47,695 bases of DNA, from contig CAJLTE010000014.1 in the NCBI GenBank assembly GCA_905209435.1, positions 1 to 47,695 of the forward strand, written 5' to 3'. This document shows, piece by piece, positions 25,068 to 33,236 of this stretch. Position numbers and translations under genes: made by a program. Position 1 is the stretch's first letter. Each line of letters opens with the position of its first letter. The DNA is from an uncultured Blautia sp. (GTDB lineage: Bacteria; Bacillota_A; Clostridia; Lachnospirales; Lachnospiraceae). The notes under the pieces are model-generated. The model was not told the origin of the DNA. It made no database searches and worked only from the letters and a program-made list of their open reading frames with translations.

Positions 25068-26180
25068 TTAAATTTCCTCACCCAGATACAATTTTTTCAA
25101 ACGTTCTGCTTCTGTTTCAATATCAAAATGCGCTGCTGACAGTTTCTCTTTTATTACATCCGCATGCTCCCTTGGCAGGCGGCTCATTTCTTCCACAGTC
25201 TCTGCCCAGGTCCTGTCACTTTCCTGCAGCGACAATCGCTTTACTCTTTCCGGGAAAACAACAGCTTCTTCAGATACCGTATCTGACATTACACACGCAA
25301 GTCCATTGGTCTGCGCCTCGATCAGTGCAAACGGCACCCCTTCAAAAACAGACGGAAAAAGAAAAACATCCATAGCCGACAGATATCTGCTGATATTCTC
25401 CTGTCTGCCTGCAAAATATACATGCTTTTCAAGTCCCGCCTTCTCTGTTTTTCCTTTTATCTGTTCATATAGTCCTTCTTTAGGTCCCACCAGACACAGG
25501 ACAACATCTTTCTTCTCCCTGGAAAGCTGCTGTATAATATCGATCATTCGGTCATGATTTTTGGGAATGTCAAATCTTCCCACATGACCGATCACTGTCT
25601 TATTTTCCCATCCAAGTTCCTTTCGCAGACTTTCCCTGTCCTCAGCAGAAAAGAGGAATCTTTCTGCTGCAATAGCATTGTTAATGACAGCTACCAGTCC
25701 ATTATCATACGCTTTTTCTCCGAACAGCCATCTGCCGGCCAATTCTCCGCATGCAGCCATGTCTGTAGCGTATCTGCCGATAAATGGACGGTTCACATTG
25801 TCCATCAGCTTTCGGATCAGTCCCGGGCAAGAAGAACTGTGACTGTGTGCGATTATCTTTTTTATTCCTGCCTGATGTGCCACACGCAGCGGAACTATAT
25901 TAGCTGCGGACAGCATATTCACATGAACCGCCTGATAATTTTCCTTTTTCAGGATTTTTTTCAATCCGCTGATATAACCTCTGTAATGCTTCTTCACATT
26001 AGGTACATAATAAACACGCCCGCCCAGTCTTTTTATCTCATCTTCATATGCGATCTTATCATACATGCAGACAAAATCAAACTGGATATCCATATGGACC
26101 AGCACTCTGTAATAATTCATTACAAATGCCTCAAGGCCACCGGCAACATTTCCCATTCCTATCTGAAGGACTCTTATCAC
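25068..26180 (-). CDS. GT4 family glycosyltransferase (EpsF/CapM-like)
   Basis: A 370-aa GT-B enzyme: N-terminal MIRVLQIGMGNVAGGLEAFVMNYY glycine-rich acceptor side, HVNMLSAANIVPLRVAHQAG (about 95-114), HSHSS (about 121-125), and the donor side GHVGRFDIPKNHDRMI (about 197-212) and FPSVFEGVPFALIEAQ (about 276-291) with EX7E. It resembles exopolysaccharide glycosyltransferases of the EpsF type. Substrate unknown. It stands between the acyltransferase and the Stealth gene, without gaps. Confidence 0.88.
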   Translation of the reverse strand: MIRVLQIGMGNVAGGLEAFVMNYYRVLVHMDIQFDFVCMYDKIAYEDEIKRLGGRVYYVPNVKKHYRGYISGLKKILKKENYQAVHVNMLSAANIVPLRVAHQAGIKKIIAHSHSSSCPGLIRKLMDNVNRPFIGRYATDMAACGELAGRWLFGEKAYDNGLVAVINNAIAAERFLFSAEDRESLRKELGWENKTVIGHVGRFDIPKNHDRMIDIIQQLSREKKDVVLCLVGPKEGLYEQIKGKTEKAGLEKHVYFAGRQENISRYLSAMDVFLFPSVFEGVPFALIEAQTNGLACVMSDTVSEEAVVFPERVKRLSLQESDRTWAETVEEMSRLPREHADVIKEKLSAAHFDIETEAERLKKLYLGEEI

Positions 26181-26187
26181 GATTTTT

Positions 26188-27276
26188 TCACCTCAATTTT
26201 TGCAGTACATAGCGTACCAGTTTCTGATACCCTGTTACTTTCTTCAGCAGTTCGATCACATAGCTGACTGCAAGTGAAATCATCAGAATCACTACAGGAA
26301 CCAGCCAAAACTCCCTGACAGAAAACACGGTCTCTCCCATATAATCCCGTATAAATGTATGTATCAGCCATATATTTAAAGAATGCCGGCCAAAATACTG
26401 AAAGAACCGGGATACCCAGGATATTCTAAACAAATATTCCACACTGAACAAGATCACCAGAAAAGGCACAGCCGCATACTGATATTCCCATATTGTTTTT
26501 ACATTCAGTTTTGGATACAGCCAAAATGCTGCTGACAGACATAAAAATAACAGAATTCCTTTCCAGACTCTGCTGCTTCTGTATTGGTTTCCCAGAGAAC
26601 GAAAACATGAAAAGAAATCATACTGAGCACAAAGGCTCCCTATCATAAGTATCATCAGGAAAGAAAGTGAACTGGCACTTCCCGGAAAGCCGATCCCTGT
26701 TACTCTGGGAAAAATAAATATCATAATGACAGGAATTACTGCTCCCCACTGTCTGACTGCTCTGTAAAAAAGAGGTATACACAAAATGAAAATAATTGCA
26801 GCACTTATATACCACCAGGTGCCGTTTAATGACCTTGTTCCTGTCAGCCATGATATGCCCAGAAGATCCATTCCCATTGCTGTTAACTTGTCAATACGTA
26901 CATCTCCCAGCCGCCTGAAACTTCTGTCGATGAAAAGCGCATAGCCTGCATATGCCACAGCTGCCGTAAACCAGTAGCCGGATAACGTAGAAAAAAGATG
27001 GCGCAGGGCCCACCGGGAATCTGAGAAAGAACTTTTTGTCTCTTTTTCTTTTTTGTAGCCATACATCAGACCATATCCTGATACAAAAGCAAAAAGAGCC
27101 ACGCATATCTTCATACAGGATGCCACAGTTATAACCTGATCTGCAGAAAAACCTCTGAAAACCACATCATATTTCTGGAATTTGGCAGCCTTATAATAAC
27201 AATGATAAAAAACCATCATTAAAATCGCCATACCCTTTAATGCTAATGAATCTTCTTTTTTCAATCCGTTCTCCAT
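26188..27276 (-). CDS. Acyltransferase family 3 membrane protein
   Basis: A 362-aa integral membrane protein with about ten transmembrane segments, beginning with the family pattern LALKGMAILMMVFYHCYY (residues about 11-28, with the conserved His). Members O-acylate sugars or polyols of surface polymers from an acyl donor on the cytoplasmic side. The C-terminal helix pair (about 305-345) ends with a basic tail. It is the third gene of the cluster, right after the ABC exporter, so it probably decorates the exported polymer. Confidence 0.82.
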   Translation of the reverse strand: MENGLKKEDSLALKGMAILMMVFYHCYYKAAKFQKYDVVFRGFSADQVITVASCMKICVALFAFVSGYGLMYGYKKEKETKSSFSDSRWALRHLFSTLSGYWFTAAVAYAGYALFIDRSFRRLGDVRIDKLTAMGMDLLGISWLTGTRSLNGTWWYISAAIIFILCIPLFYRAVRQWGAVIPVIMIFIFPRVTGIGFPGSASSLSFLMILMIGSLCAQYDFFSCFRSLGNQYRSSRVWKGILLFLCLSAAFWLYPKLNVKTIWEYQYAAVPFLVILFSVEYLFRISWVSRFFQYFGRHSLNIWLIHTFIRDYMGETVFSVREFWLVPVVILMISLAVSYVIELLKKVTGYQKLVRYVLQKLR

Positions 27277-27287
27277 GCTACCTCCGA

Positions 27288-28025
27288 TTAATTTGTCATT
27301 TTTTCATACTGTTCTGAAATAGTGTCAATGTCTCCATATGCAATAAGCTGTCCCTTTTCAAGGATCATCGCTTTATTGCAGATACGTTTTACCTGTGCCA
27401 GAGAATGAGACACAAACAGTACAGTCACTCCTGAGTCAAACATGCTCAGAACTTTTTTTTCACTTTTTTTACGGAACTTCGCATCACCAACAGATAATAC
27501 CTCATCAAGGATCAGAATCTTCGGAGATACTACTGTCGCGATAGAAAATCCAAGTCTGGATTTCATACCTGAAGAATAATTCTTGATCGGTACATCAATA
27601 AAATCTTTCAGTTCTGAGAACTTCACGATCTCGTCATATTTCTCATCAATAAACTCCTTGGTATATCCAAGCATCGCTCCGTAAAGATAAATATTTTCCT
27701 TTCCGGTATACTGCGGATCAAAACCTGCACCAAGTTCCAGAAGCGGTACCATTTTACCATGTTTGGTAACCGTTCCCTCAGTTGGCTTAAACACACCTGC
27801 AATCACTTTCAGAAGCGTACTTTTTCCAGCTCCATTCAGTCCGAGGATTCCTACTCTGTCCCCCTTCTCCACAGTAAAACTTACATTCTGCAACGCCCAG
27901 AATTCATTATATTTAATCTCTTTCTTAATAGATTTGATAATATAGTCTTTCAGACTGTCTACTTTCTCTTTGCTGAGATTAAACTTCATACTGACATTAT
28001 CAACAATAATCGCTGGTTTACTCAT
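27288..28025 (-). CDS. ABC transporter ATPase, polysaccharide/teichoic acid export type (TagH/Wzt-like)
   Basis: A 245-aa ATPase with Walker A GLNGAGKST (62-70), signature NYSSGM (about 149-154), Walker B ILILDEVLSVGD (about 170-181) and a switch His in FVSHS (about 205-209). The early N-terminal strand pattern (VSMKFNLSKEK...WALQNVSFTVEKG) is that of TagH/Wzt exporters. It lacks the long C-terminal extension that carries the polymer-binding domain in some Wzt proteins. It works with the permease encoded 64 bp upstream (28090). Confidence 0.93.
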   Translation of the reverse strand: MSKPAIIVDNVSMKFNLSKEKVDSLKDYIIKSIKKEIKYNEFWALQNVSFTVEKGDRVGILGLNGAGKSTLLKVIAGVFKPTEGTVTKHGKMVPLLELGAGFDPQYTGKENIYLYGAMLGYTKEFIDEKYDEIVKFSELKDFIDVPIKNYSSGMKSRLGFSIATVVSPKILILDEVLSVGDAKFRKKSEKKVLSMFDSGVTVLFVSHSLAQVKRICNKAMILEKGQLIAYGDIDTISEQYEKMTN

Positions 28026-28089
28026 CTTTTCTCCTTATTGTTCATGAAATAGCTTAATATCCGGAATCTCTTCCGGTTTCAGAATAGAC

Positions 28090-28866
28090 TTAGATATAAA
28101 GTATAAAATCGTCCTGTTTCTTCTTAAAGCAGAATAATCCGATTACCAGCATCAGCACTGAAAATCCAAGTGCATACTCAAAATAATGGATATTCATTAC
28201 TTTACCAAATACAGAACATCTGAAGATATCGATCACGCAGTATAATGGATTATATTTCAGGATCCACGCCCATCCACTCTTTAACAGTTTAGTCGGATAG
28301 TAGAAGATCGCGCAGGTATACATGATCAGCATAAGTGCTACAGACCAAAGATATTCCATATCTCTGAAAAACACACCAATAGTTGCCAGGATCATTCCAA
28401 ATCCATAAGCCATAATAAGAATCAGAACCAGCGCTACCGGTGCCTGAATCAGATAAATGGTAGGTTTAACTCCAAGTATTACACTTACTACTGCCAGCAC
28501 GATCAGTGAGATCAGAAAGATCACATAGTTAAAAAGCACGCTGGACAACGGATACAAGTATTTCGGCACATAAACTTTCTTGATCATCGCCGAATTCTGT
28601 CTAATGGACTTCAGCGCAGCTTTAGTTGCCTGAGAGAAAAAACTGTACAGAAGTCGTCCGGTCAGGATATATACAGGGAAGGTACGGTCCGTATTTCCAT
28701 ACAAGGTACCGAATACAATGGTAAGTACGATCATTGTAAGCAACGGTTCCAGCATAGACCATACAATTCCCAGATATGAACGTCTGTATTTCAGCTTAAT
28801 TCCTTTTTTTACCAGCTCCGACAGAAGAAACCGGTACTGCATAAAATTATCAACGTATTTTTTCAT
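28090..28866 (-). CDS. ABC-2 type permease, polysaccharide/teichoic acid export (TagG/Wzm-like)
   Basis: A 258-aa permease with six transmembrane segments typical of the ABC-2 superfamily: the amphipathic start (FRFLLSELVKKGIKLKYRRSYLG, shortened here: LVKKGIKLKYRRSYLGI), followed by MLEPLLTMIVLTIVFG, and helices to the C-terminus. Partner of the ATPase at 27288. It is the first gene of the cluster and is preceded by a promoter at 28968-28940. GGAGAAG lies before the ATG. Confidence 0.92.
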   Translation of the reverse strand: MKKYVDNFMQYRFLLSELVKKGIKLKYRRSYLGIVWSMLEPLLTMIVLTIVFGTLYGNTDRTFPVYILTGRLLYSFFSQATKAALKSIRQNSAMIKKVYVPKYLYPLSSVLFNYVIFLISLIVLAVVSVILGVKPTIYLIQAPVALVLILIMAYGFGMILATIGVFFRDMEYLWSVALMLIMYTCAIFYYPTKLLKSGWAWILKYNPLYCVIDIFRCSVFGKVMNIHYFEYALGFSVLMLVIGLFCFKKKQDDFILYI

Positions 28867-28939
28867 GTCTTCTCCATCGTTTCTATTTTATTTCGTTTTA
28901 TAGTTTTTTGGCTTAATATTACAAAGCAAGCCACCTTGT

Positions 28940-28968
28940 ACTGTAGCATATTCTTTCCGGTCTTGCAA
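28940..28968 (-). promoter_or_regulatory. Promoter of the polymer cluster
   Basis: On the minus strand TTGCAA (28968-28963), a 17-bp spacer and TACAGT (28945-28940), about 75 bp before the permease start. No operator is evident. Confidence 0.5.
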
Positions 28969-29056
28969 CTGATATCCATATATTTTGCACGATTTCATAA
29001 TGTAAATTTTTGTATGCAAATTACAGAAACTCACAGAATTTGTGCTAATTATACAA

Positions 29057-29098
29057 ATCCCGGACTCTGCTTTGACAAAAAGCATAAGAATCCGGGAT
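29057..29098 (-). terminator. Terminator of the SPFH/zinc-ribbon/TPM operon
   Basis: An 11-bp stem ATCCCGGATTC/GAGTCCGGGAT (one mismatch) closed by a long loop with internal GCTTT/AAAGC pairing, followed by TTTG on the minus strand. It separates the operon from the polymer cluster. Confidence 0.65.
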
Positions 29099-29117
29099 CT
29101 CATGATTTCATTTTAAA

Positions 29118-29957
29118 TTAGAAAGATCCTCCGGAACCTCCATGTGTCTGTCCCGAAGAACTTGTATGTGTACTGCTTCCGCTGCCGGAGTTCTGAGGCT
29201 TTGGCTTTGCCGTACGCATAACGTGGTGATACAAAAACATATCACGGCTCCTGTTAATATGAAGACTTCCTGCTTTCATATAATCTGACGCATTCGCTTT
29301 CATATGAACAGTTTTCATCTGACTTCTCATCACTACAGATACGATCACCGCAAGAACAAATCCAGTCACAAGTGCAATAAGAAGTGTAATATAAAAGGGC
29401 TGGGATTCCTCAGGCAGATTGCCGGAATCATATGGTTTCCCGTTCTGCGCCTGTACAATGAATTCTTCGCACAAATCTGCAAATTCTGTAAATCCTTCAT
29501 AATATTCAGCGTCAGATAATGAAGAAACAAATCTGTCGGATATGTACTCCTGACCTGCATCAGTAAAAATCTGAATCGCGTCTCCATGGGTAGACATCCG
29601 CCACTGACGTTCTTCCATGGTCAGCAACAAAAGAATACCACTTTTATCCGCTCCCATGCCATAATCATTATAGTCAAAAAAGTCATCCGCATAATCCATG
29701 GGACGCGCACCATTTATGCTCTCCTCCGTAACTATCACCACATCGCAGTCATAATCCTCACTGATCTGATCAAGCTTTTTCTCCAGAGTTTCCGCTTCAT
29801 CATCTTCTAACAATCCCGCATAATCAACCAGTCTCATGGGATGTGACTCTTCTGCTGCATAAACATTTTCTGAAAGTATTTCTGTCGCAAATCCTGATGC
29901 ACCTGATATAGCAAGGACAGAAGTCAGAAATACAGGTATGAACTTTTTCTTTAACAT
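29118..29957 (-). CDS. TPM-domain membrane protein (YgcG-like)
   Basis: A 279-aa protein with an N-terminal signal or anchor (1-34), a TPM domain at about 40-175 (RLVDYAGLLEDDEAETLEKKL, DVVIVTEES, GILLLLTMEERQW), a transmembrane segment (about 192-212), and a Gly/Ser/Thr/His-rich tail ending GGSGGSF. TPM domains were first seen in photosystem repair factors and in stress-associated bacterial membrane proteins; no specific reaction is known. It is the last gene of a three-gene operon with a zinc-ribbon membrane protein and an SPFH protein. Confidence 0.85.
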   Translation of the reverse strand: MLKKKFIPVFLTSVLAISGASGFATEILSENVYAAEESHPMRLVDYAGLLEDDEAETLEKKLDQISEDYDCDVVIVTEESINGARPMDYADDFFDYNDYGMGADKSGILLLLTMEERQWRMSTHGDAIQIFTDAGQEYISDRFVSSLSDAEYYEGFTEFADLCEEFIVQAQNGKPYDSGNLPEESQPFYITLLIALVTGFVLAVIVSVVMRSQMKTVHMKANASDYMKAGSLHINRSRDMFLYHHVMRTAKPKPQNSGSGSSTHTSSSGQTHGGSGGSF

Positions 29958-29969
29958 TCTTTGTTCCTC

Positions 29970-31058
29970 CTAAAAAATCAGCGTTACTGCCAGGTAAGCA
30001 AGAATCGTAAAGATAACGGTCAGTCCCGCCAGCCATTTCAGATAAATTTTTTCATCTATAGGCAGATCACCGGTCATCTTACCGGTCTGCCCGTTCATTG
30101 CAAATATATATTTCTTACCTTTCCAGGTTGTATTTAAAATCCACACCGGATACAGTGCATACTGCGATCTGCCGCCGGACATGCATACATTTGTATTCTC
30201 GGGAATTACAGTTGCATATCCTCGTACCGTATCAGCCAGTACATCCTCCGCACTCTTCTTCATACGAACGTGTGCTCTCTCCACACTTTCCTCTGCACTG
30301 ACATCGTATTTATCTGCCAGATATCCGGAGAGATATGCTGTCTGAAAATCTACTGCATCTGAAATATTAAACGGTTCAATAGATTCCATAAGATCATCCG
30401 CCATTTTTTCCGACCCGTCTACAGGTACTGCTGCAAATGACATATCACCACTTCTTTCTACAGAATAATAACTGGTTTCTGTATAGTTATAGTCACTGTC
30501 ACTCCAGGTTCTCACCTTTGTTGCCCTGTAACGCACATCTGCATCAACCTCTGCATCAAAGAGCCAGAACGGAACGTATAAACCTTTAATCTCATCTATA
30601 TGATTCTCTCTGCGAAATGCTTTCGGCAGAAACGGTCTTCCTTTTATATGTTTATAGTAGGCTTCTTTTGCCGCTTTTTTGTCCAGCTTAAACGGAATTA
30701 CCAGATCCGGTCTGAGAGCCCCTTTAAATTTTTCTGTCATAATTACAGGATTTCCACAATACGGACAGGTGGAAGCACCTGTCGTCTCATCTGCAATGAT
30801 TTCGCCCCCGCAGGACTGACAGGTATACACATTCATTCCATCTGTCTCACCTTCCTGCCATTGTCCGCCGGCATCTGTCTGCCAGCCTGACAGGTCGTCC
30901 TCACGTCCTGCTTCACGTTCCATTCGCTCATCAAGTTCTTTTAAAGTATCCAGTTCAAATTCTGTATCACAGTACGGGCATTTCATTTTCTGTGAGTGGC
31001 TGTCAAATTCTATGGCCCCGCCGCAGGCAGGGCACTTGTATTCTTTCAGATCAGACAT
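29970..31058 (-). CDS. Zinc-ribbon membrane protein (TFIIB-type ribbon)
   Basis: A 362-aa protein with two CxxC zinc ribbons: CPACGG...CPYCD (about 9-32) and CQSCGG...CPYCGN (about 76-98). A large soluble domain follows (about 105-325), containing LVIPFKLDKKAAKEAYYKHI and GLYVPFWLFDAEV, a pattern of the conserved 'replication restart DNA helicase PriA'-annotated bacterial family, which is a misnomer. The C-terminal segment (about 341-361) is transmembrane. The ATG at 31058 follows GAGGGGAG; the upstream extension overlaps the SPFH gene. The role is unknown; it is conserved beside TPM and SPFH genes. Confidence 0.8.
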   Translation of the reverse strand: MSDLKEYKCPACGGAIEFDSHSQKMKCPYCDTEFELDTLKELDERMEREAGREDDLSGWQTDAGGQWQEGETDGMNVYTCQSCGGEIIADETTGASTCPYCGNPVIMTEKFKGALRPDLVIPFKLDKKAAKEAYYKHIKGRPFLPKAFRRENHIDEIKGLYVPFWLFDAEVDADVRYRATKVRTWSDSDYNYTETSYYSVERSGDMSFAAVPVDGSEKMADDLMESIEPFNISDAVDFQTAYLSGYLADKYDVSAEESVERAHVRMKKSAEDVLADTVRGYATVIPENTNVCMSGGRSQYALYPVWILNTTWKGKKYIFAMNGQTGKMTGDLPIDEKIYLKWLAGLTVIFTILAYLAVTLIF

Positions 31059-31086
31059 AGATTTCTCCCCTCTTGTACCGTATTTC

Positions 31087-32370
31087 TTACTGTCTTGGTT
31101 TTCCGCATTCTGAACAGAATTTGCCTGTATTTTCTGCCCCACAGCTGCAGATCCATTTGCCTGCCGGTCTCGGGCTGCCGCATTCTGAGCAGAATTTTCC
31201 GGTATTTACTGTGCCGCAGCTGCAGATCCATTCTGCTGGCTGTGGCTTCGGTTTCCCACATTCTGCACAGAATTTACCGCTATTCTCTGCTCCGCATTCA
31301 CACTTCCATGTGCCTGTTTCAGATACTGAATGCATTTTCGGTACAGCCTGTGCTGCCTGCTGCTGTGCTCCCATCTGATAAAGACTCTGCATATTTGCTC
31401 CGCCTGCCTGACCAGCCATGCCCATTCCCATAAATCCTGCCATTGCGCCCGCCTTATTGGAAGCTGCTGCCTTCATTGCCTCAGCCTGTGCTCCTGCAAG
31501 TGTAGCCGCCGCCATAGTCGGATCACGCATGATCGCATTCTTCTGGGCTTCTCTGATCATCTGAGCATCTTCTTCCGGAAGTGTTACCGGATTCATGGCA
31601 ATAGAAACAACGGCAAGGCCTCTGGTCTCTAACCATTTCTTTGTAAGTGCTTCATTCATGGCATCGCATAATTCCTGCACATGACCCGGGATAGCGCTTG
31701 GACGGATCTGAAGTTCTGAAATCTTTGCAAATGCAGGCTGCAGAGCACTGATAAACTCAGTCTTCAACTGTCCTTCAATTTCTTCTCTGTCATACTGCTG
31801 TTCCACATTGCCGCATACATTGGTATAAAACAGAAGCGGGTCAACAATCTTATAAGAATAAACTCCGTTGCAGCGAACAGATACGTCGATATCAAGTCCG
31901 ATATTTCTGTCAACTACACGAAATGGAATTGGATTTGCTGTGCCAAATTTGTTATCTACCAGTTCTTTTGTATTAAAATAATAAACTCTCTGGTCTTTTC
32001 CTGTATCTCCGCCAAATTCAAAACGTTTCTTTACAGTTTCGAATGTTCTGAGGATGCCATCACTCAGGCTTCCGGAGAAAATACTTGGCTCTGTGGATGC
32101 ATCAAATGTAAATTGCCCTGGTTCTGCGCATACCTCTACCACTTTTCCCTGCTCCACAATGATCATACACTGGCCATCTGCAACTGCGATTCCTGAACCA
32201 TTTGAAATAATATTATCACTGCCTCTTCTATTGGAAGAACGCCCGTTTACTCTCTTTTCACCTTTCACAACAAGAACATCTTTATCTATTGCATCACAAT
32301 AAAAAAATTCTTTCCACTGGTCCGCCATTGTTCCGCCAAATGCTCCTGCTGCTGCTTTTATTAATCCCAT
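31087..32370 (-). CDS. SPFH/YdjI-like protein with three C-terminal zinc ribbons
   Basis: A 427-aa protein of the YdjI ('virion core protein') SPFH class. The SPFH/band-7 region spans about 25-290 (KGEKRVNGRS, IVEQGKVVEV, EPGQFTFD, then a helical region with DAQMIREAQKNAIMRDPTM). A Gly/Ala/Met-rich linker (about 290-345) leads to three tandem ribbons of the form C-x-C-G-(A/T)-x-N-(S/T)-G-K-F-C-x-E-C-G at about 355-427. The repeats are near-identical, with DNA similarity showing recent duplication. In Bacillus the family is linked to membrane-stress responses. It heads the operon with the zinc-ribbon and TPM genes. Confidence 0.85.
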   Translation of the reverse strand: MGLIKAAAGAFGGTMADQWKEFFYCDAIDKDVLVVKGEKRVNGRSSNRRGSDNIISNGSGIAVADGQCMIIVEQGKVVEVCAEPGQFTFDASTEPSIFSGSLSDGILRTFETVKKRFEFGGDTGKDQRVYYFNTKELVDNKFGTANPIPFRVVDRNIGLDIDVSVRCNGVYSYKIVDPLLFYTNVCGNVEQQYDREEIEGQLKTEFISALQPAFAKISELQIRPSAIPGHVQELCDAMNEALTKKWLETRGLAVVSIAMNPVTLPEEDAQMIREAQKNAIMRDPTMAAATLAGAQAEAMKAAASNKAGAMAGFMGMGMAGQAGGANMQSLYQMGAQQQAAQAVPKMHSVSETGTWKCECGAENSGKFCAECGKPKPQPAEWICSCGTVNTGKFCSECGSPRPAGKWICSCGAENTGKFCSECGKPRQ

Positions 32371-32522
32371 AATAAATCTCCCTTCCAGACACTAATACCT
32401 TTTGACCCTAATCTATGAACTTTTATACACGGATTCATCATATCATATTTCCTTTATCCTGTCATGCGCAAACGCTTTTCTTTCCTGTTATTTTACAGCA
32501 GCTCCGGAAATTCTCACAAAAA

Positions 32523-32557
32523 GGCTGCAGCATAAATTCCTTTTCTATGCTGTAGCC
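32523..32557 (-). terminator. Terminator of the acetyltransferase gene
   Basis: A 12-bp stem GGCTACAGCATA/TATGCTGCAGCC (one wobble) with TTTTT following on the minus strand. Confidence 0.8.
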
Positions 32558-32569
32558 CTGCCAATTTGT

Positions 32570-33205
32570 CTATTTATTTTTATTCTTTACTTCTTCCCAT
32601 GCTTCATCGTCAAATTTCTGTTTTCTGAAATAATAAATCCTGTCTTCATCTGTGATCTCACGAATCACTTTACATGGGTTTCCTACTGCGATCATATTAT
32701 CCGGAATATCTTTGGATACTACACTTCCCGCACCGATAACTACATTATTTCCAATCGTAACTCCCGGAAGAATCACTGTATTTCCGCCGATCCATACATT
32801 ATCACCGACAGTAACAGGAATACCATATTCATACCCTGAATTACGACTGTCCGGATGAACCGGATGACCTGCTGTATAGATAGAAACATTTGGTGCAATC
32901 TGAACATTTTTTCCAAGTGTTACTTTACCTACATCTAATATAGTCAGATTGTAGTTGGAATAAAAATTCTCGCCTACTTCAATATTCCATCCATAATCAC
33001 AGTGAAACGGAGCTTCTACCCATACATTCTCACCTGTTTTTCCAAAAATATTTTTGATCATCTGTGGCGCTTCTTTACTTTGTCTGGACGGCGGAAGCTG
33101 GTTAAAATCATAAATTTTCTGCTTACATGCCTGTCTGTCTTCTTCCAGACCATCTAACCATGCCTTATATGGAAGTCCGCTTAACATTCTTTCTCTCTGA
33201 TTCAT
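32570..33205 (-). CDS. Maltose/galactoside-type O-acetyltransferase
   Basis: A 211-aa hexapeptide-repeat acetyltransferase of the Maa/LacA family: N-terminal helical Mac domain (MNQRERMLSGLPYKAWLDGL, 1-60), then a left-handed beta helix with the catalytic His in IYTAGHPVHP (about 114), and the repeats GDNVWIGGNTVILPGVTIG (about 135-153) and PDNMIAVGNPCKVIREI. It acetylates a sugar or glycoside hydroxyl using acetyl-CoA; the natural acceptor is unknown. It stands alone, 31 bp after the MATE-like gene on the same strand. Confidence 0.92.
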   Translation of the reverse strand: MNQRERMLSGLPYKAWLDGLEEDRQACKQKIYDFNQLPPSRQSKEAPQMIKNIFGKTGENVWVEAPFHCDYGWNIEVGENFYSNYNLTILDVGKVTLGKNVQIAPNVSIYTAGHPVHPDSRNSGYEYGIPVTVGDNVWIGGNTVILPGVTIGNNVVIGAGSVVSKDIPDNMIAVGNPCKVIREITDEDRIYYFRKQKFDDEAWEEVKNKNK

Positions 33206-33236
33206 TATTCTTTCTCCTTTATATTTTTTATTTTTG

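Noticed and set aside
32405..32432. Plus-strand promoter TTGACC-16-TATACA
   Set aside because: Nothing on the plus strand follows it; likely chance in AT-rich DNA.
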